DNA of 64,000 nucleotides from NCBI GenBank assembly GCA_947259485.1, contig CAMYLU010000015.1:54266-118265 (forward strand), given 5' to 3'. Positions 36,461 through 48,180 of this stretch are shown in pieces. Positions within the stretch are counted from its first letter, which is position 1; the number at the start of each line of letters is the position of its first letter. The translations under genes and the position numbers were made by a program. The stretch comes from an uncultured Gammaproteobacteria bacterium (GTDB lineage: Bacteria; Pseudomonadota; Gammaproteobacteria; GCA-001735895). The notes under the pieces were generated by a model that saw nothing but the letters and a program-made list of their open reading frames with translations, searched no databases and had not been told where the DNA came from.

Positions 36461-38248
36461 TTAATAAACACGTTTCTTCGGCGGGATTACATCGCATTCA
36501 TCACTCAGCGTGTACATGTGCACCGGGCGATAGTCGAAACTGACATTACCCTGGTTATCAACCCAGGCGAGCGTATGCTTCATCCAGTTTTCGTCGTCGC
36601 GCTCCGGGTAGTCTTCTCGCGCATGACCGCCGCGACTCTCGGTACGATGCAGGGCGCTCTGGATGGTGGCCTGTGCCTGCAGCAGCAGGTTTTCAAGCTC
36701 CAGGGTTTCTACCAGGTCAGTATTCCAGATTAAACCGCGATCAGACAATCCGACATCCTCGAAACTGGCATAAATCTCGTTCATCTTGTCGACCCCTTCC
36801 CGCATCGAGTCACCGGTGCGGAATACGGCAGCATGTTTTTGCATATCGCGTTGCATCTGGTTTCGGATGCTTGCGGTTGAGGTGCCGCCCGATGCATTTC
36901 GTAAACGGTCCAGGCGGTCGATGATGCCGTCACAACAGTCCGACGCCAAAGGCTTGTGTGCCATGCCAGGCTTTATATTTTCGGCAGCGCGCAATGCCGC
37001 GGCTCGCCCGAATACCACGATGTCGAGCAGAGAATTGGATCCGAGGCGGTTTGCACCGTGCACCGAGACGCAGGCGGCCTCGCCGATCGACATCAAGCCG
37101 GGCACCACTGAATCTGGATCCCCATCCTTGAGCGTTACGACCTCGCCATGGTAATTGGTTGGAATACCGCCCATGTTGTAATGCACGGTGGGCAATACCG
37201 GGATCGGTTCCCTGGTGACATCAACACCGGCAAATATTTCAGCCGATTCGGAAATTCCAGGCAGGCGCTCGTCAATAACTTCAGGCCCCAGGTGTTCGAG
37301 ATGCAGGTGAATATGATCCTTGTCCGGACCGACCCCACGCCCCTCGTTTATTTCAACCGTCATCGAACGGCTGACGACATCGCGTGACGCAAGGTCCTTG
37401 GCGTTGGGAGCATAGCGCTCCATAAAGCGTTCGCCCTCCGAATTGGTCAGGTAGCCACCCTCGCCACGCACGCCCTCGGTAATCAGCACCCCGGCGCCGT
37501 AAATCCCGGTTGGATGAAACTGCACAAATTCCATGTCCTGTAATGGCAGCCCCGCGCGCACCACCATGCCGCCACCGTCGCCGGTGCAGGTATGTGCCGA
37601 GGTCGCGGAAAAATAGGCACGTCCGCAACCCCCGGTCGCGAGCACCACGGTATGTGCTCGAAATCGGTGCAATTCCCCGCTTGCCAGGTCCCATGCGACG
37701 ACGCCGCGACAGACGCCCTCGTCCATAATCAAATCGATGGCAAAATACTCGATAAAGAATTCTGCGCGGTGTTTCAGCGACTGCTGGTAAAGCGTGTGCA
37801 AAATAGCGTGTCCGGTACGATCGGCGGCAGCACAGGTACGTTGCGCGGTACCCTCGCCAAAATTCGTCGTCATGCCACCGAACGGGCGCTGGTAGATCTT
37901 GCCTTCCTCGGTGCGCGAAAACGGCACCCCGTAGTGCTCCAGCTCGATGACCGCGGGAACCGCCTCGCGACACATGTACTCAATAGCGTCCTGGTCGCCA
38001 AGCCAGTCTGAACCCTTGATGGTGTCGTACATGTGCCATTGCCAGCTATCCGGGCCCATGTTGCCGAGCGAGGCGCTCATACCGCCCTGCGCCGCCACCG
38101 TATGGCTACGGGTCGGAAAAACCTTGGTTATACAGGCGGTCGAAAGCCCTGCGGCCGCCATGCCGAGGGTTGCACGCAGACCAGCGCCACCCGCGCCTAT
38201 AATGACGACGTCGTAAGCATGATCGATTAATTTATAATCCTTCGCCAT
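36461..38248 (-). CDS. sdhA: Succinate dehydrogenase flavoprotein subunit
   Basis: 595 aa. The Rossmann motif [18 protein letters not shown], the covalent-FAD histidine in [17 protein letters not shown], the substrate-site [15 protein letters not shown], and the C-terminal [19 protein letters not shown] are all present. It oxidises succinate to fumarate. The start is 3 bp after the sdhD stop codon. Confidence 0.98.
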   Translation of the reverse strand: MAKDYKLIDHAYDVVIIGAGGAGLRATLGMAAAGLSTACITKVFPTRSHTVAAQGGMSASLGNMGPDSWQWHMYDTIKGSDWLGDQDAIEYMCREAVPAVIELEHYGVPFSRTEEGKIYQRPFGGMTTNFGEGTAQRTCAAADRTGHAILHTLYQQSLKHRAEFFIEYFAIDLIMDEGVCRGVVAWDLASGELHRFRAHTVVLATGGCGRAYFSATSAHTCTGDGGGMVVRAGLPLQDMEFVQFHPTGIYGAGVLITEGVRGEGGYLTNSEGERFMERYAPNAKDLASRDVVSRSMTVEINEGRGVGPDKDHIHLHLEHLGPEVIDERLPGISESAEIFAGVDVTREPIPVLPTVHYNMGGIPTNYHGEVVTLKDGDPDSVVPGLMSIGEAACVSVHGANRLGSNSLLDIVVFGRAAALRAAENIKPGMAHKPLASDCCDGIIDRLDRLRNASGGTSTASIRNQMQRDMQKHAAVFRTGDSMREGVDKMNEIYASFEDVGLSDRGLIWNTDLVETLELENLLLQAQATIQSALHRTESRGGHAREDYPERDDENWMKHTLAWVDNQGNVSFDYRPVHMYTLSDECDVIPPKKRVY

Positions 38249-38251
38249 CGC

Positions 38252-38632
38252 TTACGCTCCGAAAGAGATTTTTAGCACCGAAACCACCCCGATAACGCCC
38301 AGCAACAGGCATGACAGGTTGGATAACAGCAGGATTAGCATACGCCGCGAATGGGACGAGACATAGTCTTCGATGATGACCTGCAGCCCAAGCTGCGCAT
38401 GGTAAAAAGTTACGATAATCAGGAGTACCAGAGTCACGGTGATCCAGGTTTGCTGTATCCAGCTGGTTAGCGTGGCATGATCGACCGGCATCGCCGCGAG
38501 ACTGAATCCGATCCACAGGACCAACGGGACCATCAGCAGAGAAGTCAGGCGCTGGTGCCAGAAATGGCTGGTACCGTCCTTAGCTGAACCGAGGCCCTTG
38601 ACCCGGGACAGGGGTGATCTTAAATCGGTCAT
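38252..38632 (-). CDS. sdhD: Succinate dehydrogenase membrane anchor subunit
   Basis: 126 aa, three membrane helices. The family signature HAQLGLQVIIEDYV contains the haem b ligand His. SHFWHQRLTSLLMVPLVLW begins the first helix. It is 2 bp downstream of sdhC. Confidence 0.95.
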   Translation of the reverse strand: MTDLRSPLSRVKGLGSAKDGTSHFWHQRLTSLLMVPLVLWIGFSLAAMPVDHATLTSWIQQTWITVTLVLLIIVTFYHAQLGLQVIIEDYVSSHSRRMLILLLSNLSCLLLGVIGVVSVLKISFGA

Positions 38633-38634
38633 GC

Positions 38635-39018
38635 TTACGCTACTCCCGCAACCACCCAGGTTGCTATGGTTAGTACAGCGGCCATTGCTATTGCCAGCTT
38701 GGCGGTGACATCGACAACCTCGAGCTCAAAGCCATAGCCTGCGTCCCAGAACAAATGCCGGACGCCATTGCAAAAATGGAGATAGAGCGAAAATATAAAA
38801 CCGAATAAAAAAATCTGGCCATACCAGCTACCCAGGTGCGGCTCGATCGCCTGATAAGATTCGGCGCCGTCGGCCGCAGCAGCCAGTATCCAGATCAGCA
38901 ACAAACAGCCAAAGGCCAGGATTACACCCGTGATGCGATGGGTAATCGACAGTAGCGCGGTAAGCGGCAAGCGATAAATTTGTAAATGCGGAGACGTGGG
39001 ATGATTACTATTGGACAT
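38635..39018 (-). CDS. sdhC: Succinate dehydrogenase cytochrome b556 subunit
   Basis: 127 aa, three membrane helices. The N-terminal motif SITHRITGVILAFG (quinone-site Ser and Arg) and the haem-ligand region YLHFCNGVRHLFWDAGYGFE are conserved. It starts the structural part of the operon; a small assembly-factor gene lies 50 bp upstream. Confidence 0.95.
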   Translation of the reverse strand: MSNSNHPTSPHLQIYRLPLTALLSITHRITGVILAFGCLLLIWILAAAADGAESYQAIEPHLGSWYGQIFLFGFIFSLYLHFCNGVRHLFWDAGYGFELEVVDVTAKLAIAMAAVLTIATWVVAGVA

Positions 39019-39068
39019 CGTCGGTTACCTGTTTACGAGTTTCAGTTCATACGAGGCCATCGAGCAAA

Positions 39069-39230
39069 TCAAAAATCGATACAGCGGCCGTTCTTTTCCC
39101 AGTCGCCATAACGAGTCGGCTCTTTGCCTTTTGGACCACCATACTCTTTCGGCGAGTTATCCTGTTCGCCAGACCGAGTCTCATCCTCATCGCTTTCAAC
39201 AACTATATCTGGGGATTCCTGTTTTTTCAT
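39069..39230 (-). CDS. Succinate dehydrogenase assembly factor 4-like protein (DUF1674 family)
   Basis: 53 aa. The C terminus PKEYGGPKGKEPTRYGDWEK followed by NGRCIDF is a close match to the conserved tail of SDHAF4/DUF1674 proteins. The N-terminal part is acidic and low-complexity, as usual. In mitochondria this family binds the free flavoprotein subunit and aids its assembly. Placement directly before sdhC supports the same role. The gene is easy to miss because of its size. Confidence 0.88.
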   Translation of the reverse strand: MKKQESPDIVVESDEDETRSGEQDNSPKEYGGPKGKEPTRYGDWEKNGRCIDF

Positions 39231-39280
39231 TCAAGCTGTAACCTGACTTTTTTACTGGGCAAAGATATTACCACAGTAAA

Positions 39281-39286
39281 ATTATA
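39281..39286 (-). promoter_or_regulatory. Candidate -10 box of the sdh operon
   Basis: A perfect TATAAT on the minus strand, about 50 bp upstream of the assembly-factor start. No good -35 hexamer is at 15-19 bp, suggesting dependence on an activator. It is the only promoter-like signal in the gap before dsbC. Confidence 0.4.
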
Positions 39287-39351
39287 CGACGAGCACAAAA
39301 AGCTTACCCGGTTAACGCGGCTGAAGAATTTTTATGACTATTATAAAAAAT

Positions 39352-40095
39352 CTACTGCTTTAGCAATTGCGGGATCAATTGCTGATGCGGCACATAACCA
39401 TTAAACAGGGTACCGTCACTCGCGTAAAGCGCGGGCGTGCCGTTAACACCAATGCGATTACCCAGTAAATAACCCTCGTCGACATACAGGGCAGAATCAC
39501 AATCCTCGGACGAAGCCAACGATCCCATCTGTGCGCCCTTGGCAATGCTCATCGCCACGAGTTTGTCGTCCGCACACCAGACCTTTTTTAAATCGCTATA
39601 GCCCGGACCGCGATTACCACCACGCGGATAGGGGAAATAATGCACCGAAATGCCTGCTTCCTGCAGGTACTTTACTTCTTTATGTAATTGCTGGCAGTAG
39701 CCGCAACTGGTGTCGGTAAATACGTTCAACACCGCGAGCTCCTCGTTTTCGGCAGGGAAAACGATCTGCTTTTTGCTATCGAAGCTGGCGAGTTCCTGCA
39801 CCACCAGCTCGCGCCGACTCACCTCGGTCATATTCCGCGCCATCTTGAGATCGACCATGTCGCCGATAAAAACATAGCGCCCGCCTTCTATCAGGTAGGC
39901 AAACTTGTTGCCGAAGCGGGTTTGATAAACACCGTCAACACCGGTCGCGGTCGGAGGTTCCACCTTGTCAGTACCGAGACGCAACTTGAGTAAGCGTGTC
40001 ATGTCTTCGATCGACTCTTCGGCCGAATTGGCGAGCGAGAACGACAGCATGAGTACCAGGCTGACAGCAAGGGCCTGCGGGATCAATTTTTTCAT
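39352..40095 (-). CDS. dsbC: Thiol:disulfide interchange protein DsbC
   Basis: 247 aa with a signal peptide (QALAVSLVLMLSFSLANSA). The thioredoxin-fold active site is CGYC in FTDTSCGYCQQLHKEV; the cis-Pro loop is in GVNGTPALYASDG. The N-terminal dimerisation domain includes GGRYVFIGDMVDL. It isomerises wrong disulfides in the periplasm. A second Cys pair (VWCADDK and SEDCDSAL) matches the structural disulfide of the family. Confidence 0.94.
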   Translation of the reverse strand: MKKLIPQALAVSLVLMLSFSLANSAEESIEDMTRLLKLRLGTDKVEPPTATGVDGVYQTRFGNKFAYLIEGGRYVFIGDMVDLKMARNMTEVSRRELVVQELASFDSKKQIVFPAENEELAVLNVFTDTSCGYCQQLHKEVKYLQEAGISVHYFPYPRGGNRGPGYSDLKKVWCADDKLVAMSIAKGAQMGSLASSEDCDSALYVDEGYLLGNRIGVNGTPALYASDGTLFNGYVPHQQLIPQLLKQ

Positions 40096-40143
40096 GGGCT
40101 TATTTTCGGCTTAAATTAGATATATTAGTCTAACTATGCGCTA

Positions 40144-40731
40144 TTAAGTTCGTTTTATCCAGATCAGGCAGCGATTGTTGGCCGGCATTTCTACATCCTC
40201 GAGTAAATCGATCTGAACCCTGCCGGCCAGTTCCTCGATCCACTCGAAATTCCGGATCCCGCTTTCGGGATCACGCGACTTGAGCAACTGGTCGAAACGG
40301 GCGTTACTTGCAGAGGTGTAAGCGCCGTCATAATTAAACGGCCCGTAAAGCGCAAACACGCCGCCGGGTTTCAGGCAGCGCCCGATGCCCTCTATACAGG
40401 CGGCGACCATTGTCGTGTTCATAATATGGAAACTGTTAGCGCAATAGACGAAGTCATATAGACGCTCCGGCCAGCCCCCGAGCACATCGAGTTCAATCGG
40501 CACGGCCAGGTTTGGCAATCCCGAGGCTTCGATCCTCGCCTTGATGCCGGGCAGGTTGGCAGGCAGATCCGAGGTCTGCCAGGTTACTTGTGGTAACTGG
40601 CTGCTGAAGAATACCGCGTGCTGACCGGTGCCGCTGCCAATTTCGAGCACATCGCCATTCAGGCGAGCCTTGATCGCATCAAAAATAACGGCCTTGTTTT
40701 GCTCGGCAGATTCAGCGAAAGGAAGATTCAC
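40144..40731 (-). CDS. DUF938 family SAM-dependent methyltransferase-like protein
   Basis: 195 aa. The SAM motif is VLEIGSGTGQHAVFFSSQLP; the start LPFAESAEQNKAVI and CANSFHIMNTTMVAACIEG are typical of DUF938. The start overlaps the rarA stop by 4 bases, so the two are coupled. Substrate unknown. Confidence 0.9.
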   Translation of the reverse strand: MNLPFAESAEQNKAVIFDAIKARLNGDVLEIGSGTGQHAVFFSSQLPQVTWQTSDLPANLPGIKARIEASGLPNLAVPIELDVLGGWPERLYDFVYCANSFHIMNTTMVAACIEGIGRCLKPGGVFALYGPFNYDGAYTSASNARFDQLLKSRDPESGIRNFEWIEELAGRVQIDLLEDVEMPANNRCLIWIKRT

Positions 40732-42038
40732 GACTTTGCATCACGGTTGGCTTTGCGCAAACGCTCAAGTTTTTCCGCGATCTTAATTTCTAGCCCGCGT
40801 TCGACCGGATGATAATATTGACGGTCGAGCAGAGCCTCGGGGAAATAAGTCTCGCCGGCCGCAAATGCGTCCGCTTCATCGTGGGCATAGCGGTAGTCAT
40901 CGCCGTAGCCCTGCTCCTCCATGAACCGTGTGGGTGCGTTACGCAGATGCATTGGTACTTCGAGACTGCCCGAATCATGCGCATCCTGCATTGCTTGCTT
41001 GTAGGCGCTGTAAAGCGCGTTACTCTTGGCGGCGCAGGCCAGGTAAACAATTCCCTGCGCAATTGCGAGCTCTCCTTCGGGACTGCCAAGGCGCTCGAAA
41101 GTCTGCCAACCGTTGAGACACAACTCCAACCCGCGTGGATCGGCGATACCGATGTCTTCGACCGCCATGCGTACCACGCGCCTCGCTATATACCTCGGGT
41201 CACAGCCGCCGTCGATCATGCGACAAAACCAGTAAAGCGCGGCATCAGGATCCGAGCCACGCACCGATTTGTGCAGCGCGGATATCTGCTCGTAAAAAAC
41301 GTCTCCACCCTTGTCGAAGCGCCGCGGTCCCTGCTGTGCTATCTCTCCAACCAGGGCCGCATTGATCTGGCTATCCTCAGCGAGATCGCTGATGATTTCA
41401 AGGTATGTCAGCGCCCGCCGCGCGTCGCCGTCGGCAACCCGTGCCAGCAAGGTGCAGGCATCGGCATCAATACCGAGGTCGAGTTCCCCCAGTCCCTGGT
41501 CCCGGTCTTCGAGCGCACGTTGAATCACCTGTTCGATATCTTCGGCCTGGATTGGCTTGAGCACGTAAGTCCGGGTGCGCGATAACAGCGCATTGTTCAG
41601 TTCGAACGAGGGATTCTCGGTGGTGGCGCCGACGAACAGAATCGTGCCATCCTCGATATGGGGCAGAAACGCATCCTGTTGTGCCTTGTTAAAGCGATGA
41701 ACCTCGTCGATAAACAGCACCGTGGGACCCTGGAATTGACGCGCCTGCTCGATTGCATCGCGAATATCCTTGACCCCGGCGAGTACTGCGGACAAGGTGA
41801 TAAATCGGGCATCAGAGTATTCGGCAATAAGGCGCGCGATCGTCGTCTTACCGGTTCCCGGGGGGCCCCAGAAAATCATCGAGTGCAGCTTGTTGGCTTC
41901 GATTGCCTGGCGCAGTGGTTTACCGGGTGCCAGCAAATGTGACTGGCCAAAGACCTGGTCCAGCTTGCGCGGACGCATGCGATCGGCGAGCGGTTTGAAT
42001 CCCTTTTCCGCGTTAAACAAATCGTTCATAGACGGCAA
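40728..42038 (-). CDS. rarA: Replication-associated recombination protein A (RarA/MgsA AAA+ ATPase)
   Basis: 436 aa. Walker A in [18 protein letters not shown], Walker B and sensor in [20 protein letters not shown], and the RarA-specific C-terminal part [20 protein letters not shown] with [20 protein letters not shown]. It acts at stalled replication forks. It lies in the conserved order ftsK-lolA-rarA. Confidence 0.97.
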   Translation of the reverse strand: MPSMNDLFNAEKGFKPLADRMRPRKLDQVFGQSHLLAPGKPLRQAIEANKLHSMIFWGPPGTGKTTIARLIAEYSDARFITLSAVLAGVKDIRDAIEQARQFQGPTVLFIDEVHRFNKAQQDAFLPHIEDGTILFVGATTENPSFELNNALLSRTRTYVLKPIQAEDIEQVIQRALEDRDQGLGELDLGIDADACTLLARVADGDARRALTYLEIISDLAEDSQINAALVGEIAQQGPRRFDKGGDVFYEQISALHKSVRGSDPDAALYWFCRMIDGGCDPRYIARRVVRMAVEDIGIADPRGLELCLNGWQTFERLGSPEGELAIAQGIVYLACAAKSNALYSAYKQAMQDAHDSGSLEVPMHLRNAPTRFMEEQGYGDDYRYAHDEADAFAAGETYFPEALLDRQYYHPVERGLEIKIAEKLERLRKANRDAKS

Positions 42039-42055
42039 CGCGAAACGGCCGAAAT

Positions 42056-42685
42056 TTAGCCGCCTACTCCGTACACATCAACGCCATCGGGGGGTACAAA
42101 CTTGAAGGTAGCCGGGTTATGTACCACGCCAACGCGCAGGTTATCAAACACGATCTGGGTACTCTGGCCGAACTGGTCCTGTAGTTCCATGGCACGCAGG
42201 TTGCCATCTTCGAGACCGATAAAGATGCGCTGGTACTCGAGATCTTTAGCCTGCGGCTCAAGTTCGATCCAGTAAAGAAACTTGCGCTGCCCGACTTCGA
42301 TAACTTTGAACTGCTGGGTGACATCAGATTCTTTCATCAGGATCATGATCGGCGCGTTGGAAATGCTTGCATCCATGGGTTTGACCGTGACCTGGTCGAG
42401 TTCGACATCGTACACCCAGAGCTCGCTGCCGTCGGCGATGATACGTTGCTCGAAGGGTTCGGTGTAAATCCAGGCAAACTTGCCTGGGCGTTGCAGTGCC
42501 AGGGTGCCACTGCTTTGCTGCACGATATTCTTGTCTTCGTCGAGTAGCGTCTGTTTGAACTCTGCACTCAGGTTATCCATGTTTTTGAGTGCGGTTTTGA
42601 GTCTCTGTTCCGCATCCTCGGCCGAGGCCGGCATGGACAGGCTGGTTACAAGTGCAATTAACAGTAAAGGAAATTTCATTTTCAA
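42056..42685 (-). CDS. lolA: Outer-membrane lipoprotein carrier protein LolA
   Basis: 209 aa with a signal peptide ([18 protein letters not shown]). Family segments: [54 protein letters not shown] and the C-terminal [11 protein letters not shown]. It ferries lipoproteins across the periplasm. The start overlaps the ftsK stop by 4 bases. Confidence 0.95.
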   Translation of the reverse strand: MKMKFPLLLIALVTSLSMPASAEDAEQRLKTALKNMDNLSAEFKQTLLDEDKNIVQQSSGTLALQRPGKFAWIYTEPFEQRIIADGSELWVYDVELDQVTVKPMDASISNAPIMILMKESDVTQQFKVIEVGQRKFLYWIELEPQAKDLEYQRIFIGLEDGNLRAMELQDQFGQSTQIVFDNLRVGVVHNPATFKFVPPDGVDVYGVGG

Positions 42686-45009
42686 TCCGCTGGAGGTGGT
42701 GGCGCTAGCACTTCCCGGCTACCGTTCGATTGCACCATGGAGACGACACCGGATGCCTCCATTTCTTCAATCATGCGCGCGGCCCGGTTATAGCCGATCT
42801 TCAGGCGCCGCTGCACGTAGGAAATCGAAGCCTTGCGAGTCTCGGTAACCACGGCGACTGCCTCGTCATAAAGCGGGTCCGCCTCTTCACCATTGGAATC
42901 ACGCGGTCCCTCTCCCGGCAATACCACCGAGGCTGATTCTTCAAGGACATCGGCAATGTAATTTGGTTCACCCGACTTCTTGATTTCGTTGATCACGGCA
43001 TGCACCTCGTGATCATCGACGAAAGCGCCATGTACACGCTCGGGCACACTGGTGCCTGGCGGCAGGTAAAGCATATCGCCGTGCCCGAGCAGGGTTTCCG
43101 CACCCATTTGATCGAGGATGGTGCGCGAATCTATTTTGGATGACACCTGGAAAGCGATGCGGGTTGGAATATTCGACTTGATCAACCCGGTAATCACATC
43201 CACCGACGGGCGTTGCGTTGCCAGCAACAGGTGCAGGCCCGAGGCGCGAGCTTTCTGTGCCAGTCGAGCAATCAGTTCCTCGACCTTCTTACCCACCACC
43301 ATAATCATGTCAGCGAATTCATCGACCACGACAACAATATACGGCAGGGTTTCGAGGTCTTCAGGCTCGGCATCGGGATCCAGTAATAGCGTCTTCTTGT
43401 CAAATAGCGGATCCTTAATCGGTGTTCCCGCGGCATTTGCCTCGCGGATCTTGCGGTTGTAGCCGGCGATATTGCGCACGCCAAGCGAAGCCATCAGTCG
43501 GTAACGCCGCTCCATCTCCGCCACGCACCAGCGCAGCGCGTTGGCAGCTTCCTTCATGTCGGTTACGACCGGCGCAATCAGATGCGGAATGCCTTCGTAG
43601 ATGTTGAGCTCGAGCATCTTCGGATCTATCAGGATCATGCGTACGTCTTCCGGGGTCGCCTTGAACAGGATACTGAGCAGCATTGCATTAATCGCAACCG
43701 ATTTACCGGAACCGGTGGTACCGGCAACCAGCAGGTGCGGCATCCTGGCCAGGTCGGCAACGATCGCTTCACCGCTAATGTCTTTACCGAGGGCGAGTGT
43801 CAACGGCGAGGCGGCCTGGTCGAAGCTTTTCGACTGGATGATCTCGCTCAAGGCAACCAGTTCCCGATTCTCGTTCGGAATTTCGAGCCCCATTACCGAT
43901 TTACCCGGAATGATTTCGACAACCCGCACCGCGATAACCGAGAGTGCACGAGCCAGGTCCTTGGAGAGATTTGAAATCTGGCTAACCTTGACACCCGGTG
44001 CGGGCAGAATCTCGAAGCGCGTAATAACCGGACCCGGGTGCACCGATTCGACCTGGATCTCGATACCGAAATCGAGCAGCTTCAATTCCAGCTGCTGCGA
44101 CATGGCTTCAAGTGCCGACTTGGAGTAACCGGCAACCTTCGGCCTGGCTTTATCCAGCAGCGCCAGCGGTGGAATCGTGCTATTACCCTTGCCCACGGTT
44201 TTAAACAGCGGTATCTGTTTCTCTTTCTCGACGCGCACACTTGGTTCGATATTTTCCACCACCGGTTCGATTTTCACCGGTTTGCGTTTTTCCAGTTTCC
44301 TCTGCTGCACCTGGAATACCTGGTCACGCTCGCTGCGGTTGCGATTGCCCTCCGCCCTGTCCCGCATCAGGTAATACCGATCGAGCAGTTTGTCCAGCAA
44401 CAGCAGCGTGTACTTGCCGACATTGTCGATCAATGCCAGCCACGACAGCCCGGTAAACAGGGTCAAACCGGCCAAAAATAACGCCAGGTGCATTACCGTG
44501 GCACCGATGAAACCCAGTCCCTGGGAAAAATAATTGCCCGCGATCTGCCCGAGAATCCCACCTGCATCGAGCGGCATGGCGCCGGGTTCTATGGAAAAGT
44601 GAATACTCGACAGCGCGCAGCCCGAAATTAAGGTCAGTACGAAACCGCTCCAGCGAATGACCAGCAACTGGTAACGGTCTTCAGGGCTCATTTCCCGCAT
44701 CCTGACCAGGATCATGCCGTTATAAATCAGCATAATCGGCAGCAGGAAAGCGAGGAAACCAAACAGGTAGAAGGTCAGGTCAGCAATCCAGGCACCCGCA
44801 GTGCCGCCGAAGTTGCTGATTTCAGTATTACTGCCGCTATGCGACCAGGATGGATCCAGCGCGTCGTAACTGAACATCGCAACCAGGAAGTAGCCTGCGA
44901 GGGCAAACGAAAGCAGCATGCCGGCTTCGCGCAGGCGTTGATTAACCTGGCCGAACATCAGCCTGGCGTCCTGTTCATCGGAACGTCGTTTGTGTCTAGC
45001 TTGCGCCAC
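42682..45009 (-). CDS. ftsK: DNA translocase FtsK
   Basis: About 775 aa. Four or five N-terminal membrane helices, a short basic linker, then the motor: Walker A in [19 protein letters not shown], Walker B in [14 protein letters not shown], and the C-terminal gamma winged helix that reads KOPS sites ([20 protein letters not shown]). It couples chromosome dimer resolution to division. The start is unclear: the GTG at 45009 gives a typical AQARHKRR N terminus, but an ATG at 45081 is in frame. The linker is much shorter than in E. coli. Confidence 0.95.
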   Translation of the reverse strand: MAQARHKRRSDEQDARLMFGQVNQRLREAGMLLSFALAGYFLVAMFSYDALDPSWSHSGSNTEISNFGGTAGAWIADLTFYLFGFLAFLLPIMLIYNGMILVRMREMSPEDRYQLLVIRWSGFVLTLISGCALSSIHFSIEPGAMPLDAGGILGQIAGNYFSQGLGFIGATVMHLALFLAGLTLFTGLSWLALIDNVGKYTLLLLDKLLDRYYLMRDRAEGNRNRSERDQVFQVQQRKLEKRKPVKIEPVVENIEPSVRVEKEKQIPLFKTVGKGNSTIPPLALLDKARPKVAGYSKSALEAMSQQLELKLLDFGIEIQVESVHPGPVITRFEILPAPGVKVSQISNLSKDLARALSVIAVRVVEIIPGKSVMGLEIPNENRELVALSEIIQSKSFDQAASPLTLALGKDISGEAIVADLARMPHLLVAGTTGSGKSVAINAMLLSILFKATPEDVRMILIDPKMLELNIYEGIPHLIAPVVTDMKEAANALRWCVAEMERRYRLMASLGVRNIAGYNRKIREANAAGTPIKDPLFDKKTLLLDPDAEPEDLETLPYIVVVVDEFADMIMVVGKKVEELIARLAQKARASGLHLLLATQRPSVDVITGLIKSNIPTRIAFQVSSKIDSRTILDQMGAETLLGHGDMLYLPPGTSVPERVHGAFVDDHEVHAVINEIKKSGEPNYIADVLEESASVVLPGEGPRDSNGEEADPLYDEAVAVVTETRKASISYVQRRLKIGYNRAARMIEEMEASGVVSMVQSNGSREVLAPPPPAD

Positions 45010-45084
45010 TTTGATAAATGCCCTGCGTAAAGCGGCATATTTTACATGATCAGCTTGGCTGGGAACCAGAACTAATAACATTGA

Positions 45085-47290
<2,206 letters not shown>

Positions 47291-47334
47291 ATATATTCAA
47301 CTTTAACTATGTACTGTAAATATTTGTTTTATAT

Positions 47335-47979
47335 ATGGTTCCCTGGTTAGAAGCAACGGCAAAACCCTATTTCCCGGACACCGCCTCGGTGCTTGCCGAA
47401 CCGGCTGGATTACTGGCCGCGGGCGGAAGACTCGACGTGGAATGGCTGCTGGTTGCCTATCGCCAGGGTATTTTTCCGTGGTTCAGTGAAAGTGAACCGA
47501 TTCTGTGGTGGTGTCCGGCCCCACGCACGGTGCTTTACCCCAAACGCTTTTATCAAAGCAAAAGCCTGCAGAAACTGGCTCGTCAACAGCGTTACCAGAT
47601 AACCCTGGACCAGGATTTCGAGGCCGTAATCGAAGCCTGCGCCGCTGACCGCGAAGGTCAGAGCGGCACCTGGATCAACTCGCAAATGATCGATGCCTAT
47701 ATCGAGATGCACCATGCCGGATTTGCGCATTCGATTGAATGTCGCCACCAGGATGAACTCGTAGGTGGACTTTACGGTATCGCTCTCGGCAGAATATTTT
47801 TCGGTGAATCCATGTTCAGTCGTGCGGCCAATGCCTCCAAGCTCTGCCTCAAACACCTGGTTGATTCGGGTAACTATGAGATAATCGATTGCCAGCTGCC
47901 AACCGGGCACTTGCATTCGCTGGGTGCAATCGAAATCAGTCGCGATGAATTCGAATCGGCTTTGAATCGCTGGATTTAG
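47335..47979 (+). CDS. aat: Leucyl/phenylalanyl-tRNA-protein transferase
   Basis: 214 aa. Conserved motifs: GIFPWFSESEPILWWCPAPR, GTWINSQMIDAYIEMHHAGF, VGGLYGIALGRIFFGESMFS and DCQLPTGHLHSLGAIEISR. It adds Leu or Phe to N-terminal Lys or Arg of proteins to mark them for ClpAP degradation (N-degron pathway). Confidence 0.96.
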   Translation: MVPWLEATAKPYFPDTASVLAEPAGLLAAGGRLDVEWLLVAYRQGIFPWFSESEPILWWCPAPRTVLYPKRFYQSKSLQKLARQQRYQITLDQDFEAVIEACAADREGQSGTWINSQMIDAYIEMHHAGFAHSIECRHQDELVGGLYGIALGRIFFGESMFSRAANASKLCLKHLVDSGNYEIIDCQLPTGHLHSLGAIEISRDEFESALNRWI

Positions 47980-48006
47980 CGCATCAAATCGCTTCTGGAT
48001 TAACCA

Positions 48007-48093
48007 TTATTCAACGATGTAGGCGGTAGCCTCTATTTCGATCAACATCGTGAGGCAGTCATTCCGGTATATAGCCAACAACCTCGCTGATCT
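48007..48093 (-). pseudogene. Possible C-terminal remnant of a RidA/YjgF-family gene
   Basis: The minus strand encodes ARLLAIYRNDCLTMLIEIEA followed by TAYIVE and a stop. This looks like the last beta strand of RidA-family proteins, which typically end in a VEIEATA-type stretch. Nothing recognisable precedes it and there is no start signal, so it is a fragment. The match is short and could be chance. Confidence 0.4.
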
Positions 48094-48180
48094 CAAAATT
48101 GACCTGTATCAAAGCCCAACATGCTGAAAACGCTATATTGCTGATTTGAATAACGATTTAAGCCATGCAATTACCTCGAC

